Assembly: GCA_018897105.1 (NCBI GenBank)
Contig: JAHILF010000058.1
Coordinates: 1-64,000, forward strand
DNA length: 64,000 bases
Origin: Pseudomonadota bacterium
Lineage (GTDB): Bacteria; Desulfobacterota; Desulfobulbia; Desulfobulbales; SURF-16
Direction: 5' to 3'
This document shows, piece after piece, positions 19,399 through 30,446 of this stretch (positions are counted from its first letter, which is position 1; every line of letters begins with the position of its first letter). Below the pieces are notes generated by a model. That model did no database searches, had not been told where the DNA came from, and saw only the letters and a list, made by a program, of their open reading frames with translations. The position numbers and the translations under genes are program-made.

Positions 19399-20322
19399 AT
19401 GACTGGTGAATTCAACTACTCCTCCATCTCTTTTTCCCTGCTCGCTCTCCTGGCCGGGCTGAGCCTTCTGGTGGCGGGAGGAGAAGCGCTGGTGGCAGGT
19501 GCCGTCAGGCTGGCCTGCCGTCTGGGGATGAGTGCCCTGATGATCGGCCTGACCGTGGTGGCCTTCGGCACATCCATGCCGGAATTATTTGTCAGTCTGT
19601 CCGCTGCTTTGCAGGACAAGCAGGATCTTATGCTGGGCAATGTGATCGGCAGCAACATCGCCAATGTCGGCCTGATTCTGGGCATCTGCGCCCTGGTCGC
19701 ACCCATCGGCGCGCCCTATCTTTCCTTTGCCCGGGAACTCTACTATGTTCTAGCTGCTAGCTTCGCAGTGGCTGGGGCGGCCTGGTACGGCTTCTTTCCC
19801 CGGTCATTAGGTTTGCTTTTTATCACTGCCCTTATTCTTTTCACCTATTTTTCCTATAAAAACGGTTCAATACAACGATCAGCCGAAGAGTTGAAGGATG
19901 ATACGCCGGCCTCTTACTGGCGCATCCTCCCCCTGTGCGGCGGCGGCCTTATCGGCCTGTCCTTCGGCTCAAATCTGCTGATCGGCGGTGCGGCAGATGT
20001 AGCAAGATATCTGGGGGTTTCCAACCTGATCATCGGCCTCACCATTGCCGCGGTGGGAACCTCGCTGCCGGAACTGGCCTCCTCCATTTCGGCAATCCGC
20101 AAGGGAGAGCCGGATCTGCTGATGGTGATGGGCGGCACGGCGGTGATCAAACCGTTTTTCCTGCAGCAGCAGCAACTGCTGCAGCGCGATCTGCCGGTGA
20201 TGACCCTTTTTTCCGCCGTGCTGCTGCCGTTTCTTTACTTAGGCAACCAGGTCAGCCGGTTGTACGGTTTTCTGCTGCTTGTGGCCTATGGCCTCTATAT
20301 TTTCAGCCTGAAAGCGAGTTAG
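19399..20322 (+). CDS. Calcium/sodium antiporter family protein (YrbG/CaxA-like), lacking one motif
   Basis: Members of this family exchange Na+ and Ca2+ and consist of two inverted halves, each with an alpha repeat. The 307-aa product shows the first repeat intact: TVVAFGTSMPELFVSLSAAL followed by LGNVIGSNIANVGLILG. The second repeat starts normally (AAVGTSLPELASSISAIRKGEPDL) but goes straight to LMVMGGTAVIKPF. By comparison with the first half, about 14 residues containing the second GNxxGSN motif are absent, in frame, at about 20116. Membrane helices otherwise fill the protein. The second motif is needed for ion binding in the family, so the protein may be inactive or changed. The start at 19399 has no strong ribosome binding site. 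Confidence 0.85.
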   Translation: MTGEFNYSSISFSLLALLAGLSLLVAGGEALVAGAVRLACRLGMSALMIGLTVVAFGTSMPELFVSLSAALQDKQDLMLGNVIGSNIANVGLILGICALVAPIGAPYLSFARELYYVLAASFAVAGAAWYGFFPRSLGLLFITALILFTYFSYKNGSIQRSAEELKDDTPASYWRILPLCGGGLIGLSFGSNLLIGGAADVARYLGVSNLIIGLTIAAVGTSLPELASSISAIRKGEPDLLMVMGGTAVIKPFFLQQQQLLQRDLPVMTLFSAVLLPFLYLGNQVSRLYGFLLLVAYGLYIFSLKAS

Positions 20323-20339
20323 TTCACAAAGGACAATCC

Positions 20340-22427
20340 ATGAAAAACAGATATGACAGCAACGAAGCGCAGCGTTCTATCAACGCTTATGCGGACCAGC
20401 CCGAGGGTCTATGCCTGCGGGTTTATACCTCGCGGCTTATCGGCAGCGAGGCCGATCTTGTTCTGCACGGCGGCGGCAACACCTCCGTCAAATGCAGAGT
20501 TACCGACATTCTCGGTGAGGAAAAGGATATCATCTATGTCAAGGGCAGCGGCTGGGACCTGGGCGCCATAGAGCCGCAGGGATTTCCCGGCCTTGATCTG
20601 GCATATCTGCGCAAACTGCGGCGACTTGAGTGTCTCAGCGATGAGGAGATGGTCAACCAGTTCCGCACCCATCTTGTCAATGCTTCATCACCCAACCCGT
20701 CCATCGAAACACTGGTGCACGCCTTTCTGCCCCACACCTTTATCGATCACACCCATGCCGATGCCATCGTCACCCTGACCAATACCCCTGACTGCGAGGC
20801 CCTGCTCAAAAAAGTGCTGGGAGAGGGCATCGGCATCCTGCCCTTTATCATGCCGGGATTCCCCCTGGCCAAGGCAGTGGCCGATCTCTATGAAAAAAAT
20901 CCGGCCATGGACTGCATCATTTTGCTCAACCACGGCATTTTCACCTTTGCCGCTGAGGCAGAAACCTCTTACGCGCTGATGATCGACTATGTCAGCCGGG
21001 CAGAGAGGTTTCTGGCAGAGCAAAACCGCTCAAAAACCCCTGTCATCGCCCTCGGTACGGCCTGCCCCGACACCGACATTATCCTGCCCCTTATCCGGGG
21101 TGCCATGAGCCATCCTGATAAAAACGGGCAAACCTTCCACCTGCATGTCCGGCAAAACGAAATGATCCTTGCCGCCCTGGACCGGGCCGACGCCGGGGAG
21201 CTGCTGGTCAGCGGCGTCCTCACCCCGGACCATGTCATCCGCACCAAAAATTACCCGCTTTTTCTTGATTTCAGCCATGACGATGATGAACAGCAGATGG
21301 CCCGGCGCATCAGCGCAGAATTTGCCGCCTATGAAGAGCGGTACGATGCCTATTTTCACCGGCAGGTTGCCGACAAAAAGGTGGCGCGCAACAAACTTGA
21401 CCCCAAACCCAGGGTGATACTCATAAGGGGCCTGGGACTTGTTACCAGCGGTGAAACCCCGCAGTCTGCCATGATTGCCGCCGACATAGCCGAACATACC
21501 ATTGCGGCAAAAATTGCAGGGGCCGCTGTAGCTCCTTACCGGGAACTTGCCGAGTCCTCCATTTTTGACATGGAATACTGGAGCCTGGAGCAGGCCAAGC
21601 TGGGCAAGGGCAAAAAACCTCTGCTGGCCGGCAGGATTGCCCTGGTCACCGGCGGCGGCGGCGCCATTGCCTGCGGCATCGGCAGACAACTCCTGGCCGC
21701 GGGGGCCAGGGTCTTTCTCACTGACATCAACCAGGACAGACTTGAGCAGGTGCGGGACATGCTGGCCGGACAATTCGGCCCTGCCATGGTATCGTCTCTG
21801 GTGATGGATGTGGCGGACAGCCGTTCCGTGCAGCAGTGCTTCTCCCGGCTGCTGCGAGAGGCCGGCGGCCTTGACATCCTGGTGCCCAATGCCGGCATCG
21901 CCCATGTCGCTAGGCTCCAGGACCTGGATGAAAAAACCTTTTACAAGGTGCTTGATGTCAATCTCATGGGAGTTTTCCAGGTCATCAAAGCAGCCACCCC
22001 GATCTTTACCCGCCAGTCCTTCGGCGGCAACATCATCATCAACAGCTCCAAAAATGTTTTTGCCCCGGGCGAGGCCTTCGGCGCCTACAGCGCCTCCAAG
22101 GCCGGCGCCCATCAACTCGGCAAGATTGCCGCCATTGAACTCGCCCCGCTCAAGGTGCGGGTGAACATGATCAATGCGGACGCAATTTTTGATGATGCCG
22201 GGGTGTCATCCGGTCTGTGGGACGTGGTGGGCCCTGACCGCATGAAGGCCCGGGACCTGGATCCGGCCGGCCTGAAAGAGTATTATCGACAGCGCAACCT
22301 GCTGAAAACCGAAGTGCTGGCCGATCACGTGGGTAACGCCGTGGTGTTTTTTGCCAGCAACCAGACCCCGACCACCGGCGCCACCCTGCCAGTGGACGGC
22401 GGCATCATGGCGGCTTTCCCGAGATAA
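20340..22427 (+). CDS. Class II aldolase/short-chain dehydrogenase fusion
   Basis: Residues 1 to about 400 are a class II aldolase/adducin domain: GGGNTSVK near the start binds the phosphate, HTHADAIVTL and LLNHGIFTF supply the metal-binding histidines. Residues from about 425 are a short-chain dehydrogenase: TGGGGAIACGIG is the cofactor motif, NAGIAH follows, and the catalytic Tyr-Lys pair is in YSASKAG. Such fusions (RhaD/RhaE type) cleave a sugar phosphate to an aldehyde and then oxidise or reduce it; the exact substrate here is unknown. The 695-aa length is normal. The ATG at 20340 follows AAAGGACAATCC, 17 bases after the antiporter stop. An open frame continues upstream but overlaps the antiporter and carries no family signal. 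Confidence 0.9.
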   Translation: MKNRYDSNEAQRSINAYADQPEGLCLRVYTSRLIGSEADLVLHGGGNTSVKCRVTDILGEEKDIIYVKGSGWDLGAIEPQGFPGLDLAYLRKLRRLECLSDEEMVNQFRTHLVNASSPNPSIETLVHAFLPHTFIDHTHADAIVTLTNTPDCEALLKKVLGEGIGILPFIMPGFPLAKAVADLYEKNPAMDCIILLNHGIFTFAAEAETSYALMIDYVSRAERFLAEQNRSKTPVIALGTACPDTDIILPLIRGAMSHPDKNGQTFHLHVRQNEMILAALDRADAGELLVSGVLTPDHVIRTKNYPLFLDFSHDDDEQQMARRISAEFAAYEERYDAYFHRQVADKKVARNKLDPKPRVILIRGLGLVTSGETPQSAMIAADIAEHTIAAKIAGAAVAPYRELAESSIFDMEYWSLEQAKLGKGKKPLLAGRIALVTGGGGAIACGIGRQLLAAGARVFLTDINQDRLEQVRDMLAGQFGPAMVSSLVMDVADSRSVQQCFSRLLREAGGLDILVPNAGIAHVARLQDLDEKTFYKVLDVNLMGVFQVIKAATPIFTRQSFGGNIIINSSKNVFAPGEAFGAYSASKAGAHQLGKIAAIELAPLKVRVNMINADAIFDDAGVSSGLWDVVGPDRMKARDLDPAGLKEYYRQRNLLKTEVLADHVGNAVVFFASNQTPTTGATLPVDGGIMAAFPR

Positions 22428-22470
22428 GCGGCGCAAGATATTGCAAAAGGATCTCTGCCGTGCTGCCGCC

Positions 22471-22755
22471 CTACCAGTAGCGGATCTCAAAGGCAGTAAA
22501 CTGCTCGTCCGGCGGCTCTATCTCCTCAAGCGTCACCCGGCTGACCCGGGACGAGGGGGGGCCCTGATGCAGCCAGGCGATCATGCGCTCCACCCGGTCC
22601 GCATCGCCTGAAACCAGCGCCTCCACGGAGCCATCCGGCAGGTTGCGCACCCAGCCTTTTACCCCATAGCGTAATGCCGCTTCCCGGGTATAAGCCCGGA
22701 AGCAAACCCCCTGTACCCGGCCGGATACCACAGCCCGTATGGTTTTTTGTGCCAT
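22471..22755 (-). CDS. acyP: Acylphosphatase
   Basis: The 94-aa enzyme hydrolyses carboxyl phosphates such as acetyl phosphate. It has the active-site motif GRVQGVCFRAYTREAA (catalytic Arg in FRAY) and GWVRNLPDGSVEALVSG with the catalytic Asn. The length is normal. It lies 15 bases after ligA on the same strand and is probably cotranscribed with it. Its 3' end faces the aldolase gene. Confidence 0.94.
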   Translation of the reverse strand: MAQKTIRAVVSGRVQGVCFRAYTREAALRYGVKGWVRNLPDGSVEALVSGDADRVERMIAWLHQGPPSSRVSRVTLEEIEPPDEQFTAFEIRYW

Positions 22756-22770
22756 GGCTTCATCCCTGCT

Positions 22771-24780
<2,010 letters not shown>

Positions 24781-24784
24781 TTAC

Positions 24785-24979
24785 TTACTTGCCTGCCGGT
24801 TTCTGCAGCAGTTCTCCGCCGCGGGCAATGTTTTCGTGGGGCAGCTCATCAATAAAAATCAGGATGGAATCCTGCGGTTTATTGGCTGTCTCCGCAATGA
24901 CATTGGTCACTCCCTGGCAGATTTTTGCTTTCTGTTCCTTGCTCAGGGTGCCGGCCACGCGAATATTGACATAGGGCAT
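24785..24979 (-). CDS. 4-oxalocrotonate tautomerase family protein
   Basis: The 64-aa product is MPYVNIRVAG... with Pro2 after the initiator Met, the catalytic N-terminal proline of this family, and the PQDSILIFIDELPHENIARGG C-terminal motif. GGAGGATATATC precedes the ATG, so this start at 24979 is preferred over a longer frame. Such enzymes form hexamers and tautomerise dicarbonyl substrates; the physiological substrate is not known from sequence. The stop lies 4 bases from the ligA start. Confidence 0.9.
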   Translation of the reverse strand: MPYVNIRVAGTLSKEQKAKICQGVTNVIAETANKPQDSILIFIDELPHENIARGGELLQKPAGK

Positions 24980-25114
24980 GATATATCCTCCTTCTTGTGA
25001 AATTCCTGGGTGATTTACTGCGTGCAAACGCATTTCCATTGTAACAAAATATACTTTTTTTTCATCACACTTTGCGCCTGCCGGAAAATTTAAAACTAAT
25101 GCCTTTGCCTGCCC

Positions 25115-25951
25115 ATGACTTTGCGTTACAATCAAGCCATGATACCAGCCTCAGCCTGTGCCGCAGATCCCTTCTGGCAAGAAATGGCCAGCATTACCGA
25201 ATTATCCGGTCACCCGCTGATCATGCGCGCCGAGACCGTTTCAACCAACAGTGATGCCCTGGAACTGGGCCGCAGGGGTGCGCCATCCGGCACCGTGGTC
25301 ATTGCCCGCAGCCAGACAGGCGGACGGGGGCGGCTGGGCAAGACGTGGCTCTCGCCGGCGGACAGCGGTCTCTACTTTTCCATGCTCATGCGGCCATCCC
25401 TTGATCCGGCCGATCTGCCGAAAATCACCCTGGCCGCAGGGGTCGCGTTGTACCGGGCCGTCCGGCCGTTCTGTCATCCTGCGCCGATGATGAAATGGCC
25501 CAATGACCTGCTTCTCAACGGGAAAAAGTGCGGCGGAATTCTGACGGAAAGCGAATTCAATAAAGACCCGCAGCCCCTTGTCGTGCTGGGCATCGGCTTA
25601 AACGTCTCCACCCCGCCTGACGCCTTTCCGCAAGAATTGCAGGGCAAGATCACCTCTCTTATTCAGCACAGCCAGAGACCGATCTGCAGGACCACCCTGC
25701 TGAAAGGCATTCTTACCGCCATTGACACGATCATGACGAGGATGGAAGCCGGAAATTTTGCCGCCATTCTGGATGAATGGCGCAGCTTTGATGCCACAAA
25801 GGGCAGACGTCTCACCTGGGTCACCACCGGCCGTCAGGCGGTAACCGGCATCTCGCTTGGCCCAGACAACCAAGGCAGGCTGCACATCAGAGACGATCAG
25901 GGCAGAACCCATGAGGTGCTGTCCGGAGATATCCGGCTTCAATCATTCTGA
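25115..25951 (+). CDS. birA: Biotin-protein ligase (BirA catalytic type)
   Basis: Attaches biotin to carboxyl carrier proteins. The 278-aa product lacks the N-terminal DNA-binding domain of E. coli BirA, so it is a class I enzyme without repressor function. The biotinoyl-AMP loop is GGRGRLGKTWLSP, the catalytic lysine is in MKWPNDLLLNGKKCGGIL, and a C-terminal SH3-like domain ends VLSGDIRL. Start codons at 25115 and 25139 are both possible; neither has a good ribosome binding site. Its 3' end overlaps that of the convergent panE by 65 bases. Confidence 0.92.
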   Translation: MTLRYNQAMIPASACAADPFWQEMASITELSGHPLIMRAETVSTNSDALELGRRGAPSGTVVIARSQTGGRGRLGKTWLSPADSGLYFSMLMRPSLDPADLPKITLAAGVALYRAVRPFCHPAPMMKWPNDLLLNGKKCGGILTESEFNKDPQPLVVLGIGLNVSTPPDAFPQELQGKITSLIQHSQRPICRTTLLKGILTAIDTIMTRMEAGNFAAILDEWRSFDATKGRRLTWVTTGRQAVTGISLGPDNQGRLHIRDDQGRTHEVLSGDIRLQSF

Positions 25952-26846
25952 CCCGGCGCACAAGCTCGCGGTTCACCGGCGCATCAATGCCGAGCCCTTC
26001 TGCCTTGCCAAGCAGGGCACCGTTGATGGCCCCGATTTCCGTGGGCCTACGGCGCCGCACATCCTGCAGCATGGAGGAAATATTTCTTGCCGTGGCCTCG
26101 CAGATCGCAAGCGTCTGGCTGACCGGATCAGCGGGCACAGCAATACCCATGGCGCGGGCCACGGCTTGCCCCTCCAGCACTGCGGCAATAAGCTTCCCCA
26201 TGGCCTCCTTCCTGACCAGCAACTCCCCGTTGGCACAGTCATAAATTACGGTCAGCGCATTGATTCCCACATTGACCAGCAGCTTGGCCCAGACAAAATC
26301 GAGGATATTTCCCACCCGTTCCGTTGGCATATCTGCCTGGCTGAACAGATCCGCGACCCTATCCAGCTGTTTTTCTTTTTCCCGGGCAACCCGGGAGAGA
26401 AAGCCTATTCTGGTAAGCCCCCTGCCGCCATGGCAGACATGGCCCGGCGCCTTGAGGGTGGCGCCCATGGCCGTGACCCCAATGGCAGGCTGCACGGGAA
26501 GCTTCATCTGTGCCAGGGTGTCGAGATGGCTGATGCCGTTCTGGAAGGTGATGAGAATGGTTGTGGGGGTGAAAAGAGGTTGGGCGGCATTGATGCCTGC
26601 CGCCACGTCGCGGGACTTGACGCAGAGCAGGACAAGGTCTGCCGGACCGATGCGGGCTGCGTCGGCAGTGGCGGAAACCAAACGGCAAAACTCCTGCTCA
26701 CCAACGGTCAGCAGGAGTTTTCCATTTATGCGCGCCGCCCGCTCAGCATCATGATCGAGCAGCCACACATCATTATCAGCCCGGGCAGCAAGCCCGGCGG
26801 CAAAAAGAGAACCAAGCGCACCGGGGCCGATAATCACTATTTTCAT
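25887..26846 (-). CDS. panE: 2-dehydropantoate 2-reductase family protein
   Basis: The enzyme reduces ketopantoate to pantoate with NADPH for coenzyme A synthesis. The 319-aa protein has the Rossmann motif IIGPGALGSLFAAGLA, VLLCVKSRDV, ITFQNGISHLD, and the C-terminal substrate part with the catalytic lysine in DFVWAKLLVNVGINALT. The start MKIVIIGPGA is typical. The last residues lie antisense to birA. Other ApbA/PanE paralogues act on different substrates, so the family is certain and the substrate likely but not proven. Confidence 0.87.
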   Translation of the reverse strand: MKIVIIGPGALGSLFAAGLAARADNDVWLLDHDAERAARINGKLLLTVGEQEFCRLVSATADAARIGPADLVLLCVKSRDVAAGINAAQPLFTPTTILITFQNGISHLDTLAQMKLPVQPAIGVTAMGATLKAPGHVCHGGRGLTRIGFLSRVAREKEKQLDRVADLFSQADMPTERVGNILDFVWAKLLVNVGINALTVIYDCANGELLVRKEAMGKLIAAVLEGQAVARAMGIAVPADPVSQTLAICEATARNISSMLQDVRRRRPTEIGAINGALLGKAEGLGIDAPVNRELVRRVRMIEAGYLRTAPHGFCPDRL

Positions 26847-26858
26847 GTCAAAAGCATG

Positions 26859-27767
26859 CTACTTGTTGACGGTAGCCCCTTCAACAATAACGTTGTAGAA
26901 GTAGCCGGCGCCGAAATCCTTGTCCTTGGCCAGTTCCCCCTCAACAACAACAATGGAGTTCAGTTCCGGCACCTCGGCCGATGTAACGACCAGGTCATGG
27001 GTGTTTTTCATCGGATCTCCGGTACCATCCTGCAGATGGATCCAGGTGCGGCCCATGATGCCAGGGGACACCTTCACTACCTTGCCGCGAACTTTCACCT
27101 TTTTGCCGGCCAGATCAGCAGCTGAGGTGAACACCTCTTCCACATTATAGGCATTAGCACCCTCAGCTTTCTCCACCTTGACTTCCTGCAGCGGAGTGAT
27201 GGCCTTGACGCTGCCGCCGCTGCTTTCCTCCGCACCCATCCCCATTGCCGCAGGAGGCATTGCCCCGCCTCCTTCACCCTGCATTGCCTGAGAAAAATTC
27301 TGGCCCATACCCGCAGGGGGAGCGGCATTTGCTCCTGCCATGCCGGAAGAAAAGATAATTTCCGGGAAGGTGCGATCGAGACTCTTGCTGTGGAAATCGC
27401 GCATAACCGGCCCGTTGAGCAGACTGATCTTATCCCCGACAGCCACTTTCGTCTGGCCGATGGCTGCCCATACTTTATCACTGCCCGTATCAAGCTGAAT
27501 ATATGTATAGCCGCCGCTATCAAATGTTTCGACGACTGTGCCGGTCAAAGCGCCTTGTGCGGCCTCAGGCTGCAGGGTAGCGGCAACCGAGGCCTCGGCG
27601 TTTGCCTGTGCCGGCATAGCGGTATCTTTAGTCTCCTGGGTCGCTACCTTCGCTGGCTGATTTTCCGGAGCGGTGGTCTCTGCTTTTTTCTCATTCTGAT
27701 TGCAGCCGGTAAACGCCAGGGCGAGAACCAGGGCGGTGGTCATGTAAATTTTTTTCGCGTGTTTCAT
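26859..27767 (-). CDS. Lipoprotein with two OB-fold domains (NrfJ-like)
   Basis: The 302-aa protein has a signal peptide with lipobox (LALAFTGC) and an Ala/Pro/Thr-rich linker. A first small beta domain, about residues 70-145 (GTVVETFDSGGYTYIQLDTGSDKVWAAIG...), resembles the NrfJ-type OB fold. After a Met/Gly/Ala-rich linker a second OB-like domain follows (residues about 215-300: KKVKVRGKVVKVSPGIMGRTWIHLQDGTGDP...VEGELAKDKDFGAGYFYNV). NrfJ-like proteins occur with nitrite reductase and c-type cytochrome genes, but none are next to it here. AGAAAGGATTACC precedes the ATG. Function is unknown; binding of a ligand or protein in the periplasm is inferred from the OB folds. Confidence 0.75.
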   Translation of the reverse strand: MKHAKKIYMTTALVLALAFTGCNQNEKKAETTAPENQPAKVATQETKDTAMPAQANAEASVAATLQPEAAQGALTGTVVETFDSGGYTYIQLDTGSDKVWAAIGQTKVAVGDKISLLNGPVMRDFHSKSLDRTFPEIIFSSGMAGANAAPPAGMGQNFSQAMQGEGGGAMPPAAMGMGAEESSGGSVKAITPLQEVKVEKAEGANAYNVEEVFTSAADLAGKKVKVRGKVVKVSPGIMGRTWIHLQDGTGDPMKNTHDLVVTSAEVPELNSIVVVEGELAKDKDFGAGYFYNVIVEGATVNK

Positions 27768-28119
27768 TGGTAATCCTTTCTACAATGAGTGATGTGTGAT
27801 TGGGACAAAAAAATCTTCAGGAAGAGTTGGCGGGCTGCATCGTTCTGCAGATCAGAGTATGAATGGCTGAGGATGAGCTTCGCAACAAGTAATTTCACCA
27901 GGTTAATGTTGTCTCATGACAGTTTTATGGTCGGCTTCAACATTTTTGGTTGGCAGACTCCTTCTTGGCAGTTTTCAGGTTAACATATGAATTTCAATTA
28001 AATCAACCAGGTTGGCAAAATACACTGCCAACCCCGAACACAAAACCCTAAACCAGGAATTCCGGGCAATGCTATATAAAAGATTGATATAAACTGCAAA
28101 AGTTCCCGACTCAATCTTT
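27768..28119. other. Intergenic region between clpA and the OB-fold lipoprotein
   Basis: 352 bases between two minus-strand genes. The strand must hold the promoter of the lipoprotein gene, but I cannot pick out a clear box pair. No terminator hairpin with T tract is evident after clpA, and no gene-like frame is present. Confidence 0.4.
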
Positions 28120-30357
28120 TTATTTTCTTTCAGCCTCCGGATTATAGGTAAATTCAAATGTCTCCGCCGACCGGTCAACCAGGACAATTCCTCCCCGGGA
28201 CAACTTGCCAAAGAGGATCTCTTCGGTGATCTTGTCACCGATTTCACTCATGATAAGCCGCCGCAAAGGCCGCGCCCCATAATCCGGGTCATGTCCCGCC
28301 GATGCCAGCCACATGCGGGCCTTTTCCGTAAGGGTGATGCGCACCTTCTTTTCATGCAGCCGTTCCTGCAGTTCATTGATCATCTTATTAACAATCAGCT
28401 CCATCACCGGCATTCCCAAGGCATTGAAGGTGATAATGGCATCAAGACGGTTCCTGAACTCCGGGGAAAACAGATTTTTAATGGCCTTCTGCCCCCCCCC
28501 TTTTTTACTGGTCATAAAGCCGATGGCCTGTCCGCTTAATTCTCTTGCCCCGGCATTTGTCGTCATAATCAGGATGACATTCCTGAAATCCGCCTTGCGG
28601 CCCGCATTATCGGTCAAGGTTGAATGATCCATCACCTGCAGGAGAATGCCGAAGATGTCCGGATGGGCCTTTTCAATCTCATCAAGCAGCAATACGCTGT
28701 AAGGATGCTTTCTGATGGAATCGGTGAGCAGTCCGCCCTGATCAAACCCCACATAACCCGGGGGAGAACCGATCAGCCTGGCCACGGCGTGTTTTTCCAT
28801 GTATTCGCTCATATCGAACCGCTCGAAATGCACGGAAAGGGCGGCCGCCAGCTGCTTGGCCACCTCGGTTTTGCCCACCCCCGTAGGACCGGCAAACAGG
28901 AACGAACCGGTGGGCCGCTCCGGGTCCTTCAGCCCGGCCCTGCTCCGCTTGACCGCGGTGACAATGGCTTCAAGGGCTTGATCCTGACCGAAAATACGTC
29001 CCTGCAAGGTCTGGGACAGACCTTTCAGCTGCTGCATATCGGAACCGGAAATGTTCTTGGCAGGCACCCTGGCCATTCTGGCAATCACTGTTTCAATATC
29101 ATGGGTGGTGACATTTTTTCTTTTTTTCTCAGGCTTGGCAAGACGCATGGATGCGCCCACCTCGTCGAGAACATCGATGGCCTTGTCCGGCAGAAAGCGA
29201 TCGTTCAGATAGCGGGCAGCAAGGTCGGCCGCCGCCCTGACGGCGGTATTTGAAAACTTGACGCCGTGATGCTCTTCGTAGCGCGACTTCAGCCCTTTAA
29301 GAATCTCGTAGGTTTCATCCACTGTAGGTTCTTCAATGTCAACCTTCTGGAAACGCCGGGACAGGGCCCGGTCCTTTTCCACATAATTTTTATACTCTTC
29401 ATAGGTGGTGGAACCGATACAGCGCAGGGTGCCGGCCTGCAGGGCTGGTTTGAGCAGATTGGAGGCATCCATGCTGCCGCCGCTGGTGGCGCCTGCGCCG
29501 ACGATGGTGTGGATTTCATCAATCAGCAGAATGATGTTCGGCTGCTTTTCCACCTCGGTGATGATCGCCTTCAGCCGTTCCTCAAAATCACCCCGGTACT
29601 TGGTGCCGGAGAGGAGTGCCCCCATGTCCAGCAGATGAATCGAGGCATCACTGAGAAGATCAGGCACCGCCCCTTCATGGATGCGCAGGGCCAGGCCTTC
29701 GGCAATGGCGGTTTTACCCACCCCGGGCTCGCCCACCAGCAGGGGATTGTTCTTGCGCCGGCGGCAGAGGATCTGCATCACCCGGGTCAGTTCCCGGCTG
29801 CGGCCGATAAGCGGATCAATAAGGCCTTCCTCCGCCCGCTTCGTAAAGTTGATGGTAAATTTCTCCAGAGCGGTCCCGGGTTTTTCCGCTTCCTTTTTCT
29901 GCCCGTCCCGGGGAATGGCAACAGGCGCGGCGGGCTGCTTATGGGAGATGTACTGCACCACCTCGAACTTGCTCAGCCCCTCTTTCTCCAGGAAATATAC
30001 GGCAAAGGACTCCGGCTCGGAGAAAATCGCCGTGATCACATCGCCGGAATCCACCTCGGCCTTGCCGCAGCTCTGCACATGGGCGATGGCCCGCTGCAGA
30101 ACACGGTTGAAGCCGATGGTCTGCACCGGATCGACAGCGTTACTTTCATCCAGCACCGGCAGATTCAGGACAAAAAAGGACTCAAGATCCTTGAGCAGAT
30201 TTTCCCTGTTGCCTCCGCAGCCCTCTATAATTTTGACAGCCATTTCATCATGCAGCAACCCGTAGAGGATATGTTCCACAGTAACATGTTCATGCCTGCG
30301 TTTTTTGGCCTCACGAATTGCCATCACCAAGGCTATTTCCACTTTTTGATTAATCAT
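28120..30357 (-). CDS. clpA: ATP-dependent Clp protease ATP-binding subunit ClpA
   Basis: ClpA unfolds proteins and feeds them to ClpP; ClpS guides N-degron substrates to it. The 745-aa product, starting MINQKVEIALVMAIREAKKRRHE, has the N domain, first AAA+ module with Walker A GEPGVGKTAIAEGLA, a short middle part, second Walker A GPTGVGKTEVAKQLA, Walker B VLLLDEIEKAHPDIF, and the C-terminal small domain. It lacks the long ClpB/ClpC middle coiled coil. The start at 30357 is chosen over a 37-residue upstream extension because the N domain starts there. The gene contains a homopolymeric run of nine G preceded by six A (minus strand, 28492-28506). clpS lies 89 bases upstream. Confidence 0.95.
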   Translation of the reverse strand: MINQKVEIALVMAIREAKKRRHEHVTVEHILYGLLHDEMAVKIIEGCGGNRENLLKDLESFFVLNLPVLDESNAVDPVQTIGFNRVLQRAIAHVQSCGKAEVDSGDVITAIFSEPESFAVYFLEKEGLSKFEVVQYISHKQPAAPVAIPRDGQKKEAEKPGTALEKFTINFTKRAEEGLIDPLIGRSRELTRVMQILCRRRKNNPLLVGEPGVGKTAIAEGLALRIHEGAVPDLLSDASIHLLDMGALLSGTKYRGDFEERLKAIITEVEKQPNIILLIDEIHTIVGAGATSGGSMDASNLLKPALQAGTLRCIGSTTYEEYKNYVEKDRALSRRFQKVDIEEPTVDETYEILKGLKSRYEEHHGVKFSNTAVRAAADLAARYLNDRFLPDKAIDVLDEVGASMRLAKPEKKRKNVTTHDIETVIARMARVPAKNISGSDMQQLKGLSQTLQGRIFGQDQALEAIVTAVKRSRAGLKDPERPTGSFLFAGPTGVGKTEVAKQLAAALSVHFERFDMSEYMEKHAVARLIGSPPGYVGFDQGGLLTDSIRKHPYSVLLLDEIEKAHPDIFGILLQVMDHSTLTDNAGRKADFRNVILIMTTNAGARELSGQAIGFMTSKKGGGQKAIKNLFSPEFRNRLDAIITFNALGMPVMELIVNKMINELQERLHEKKVRITLTEKARMWLASAGHDPDYGARPLRRLIMSEIGDKITEEILFGKLSRGGIVLVDRSAETFEFTYNPEAERK

Positions 30358-30446
30358 ATCTTTTCCAGAAATTCCACATCGCTCTTTTGAGCAAAAAGTC
30401 TTTCTTCCTATGTTTTTCTGCCTGGCCGGCTTGGCCGTGACAGCTT

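Noticed and set aside
20340-22427. A long open frame on the minus strand opposite the aldolase/dehydrogenase gene (about 361 codons, 21030-22115)
   Set aside because: The plus strand carries all family motifs. In this GC-rich region antisense frames stay open by chance.
25857-27125. A plus-strand frame of about 420 codons across panE and the lipoprotein gene
   Set aside because: It overlaps two well-supported genes in antisense and shows no family signal.
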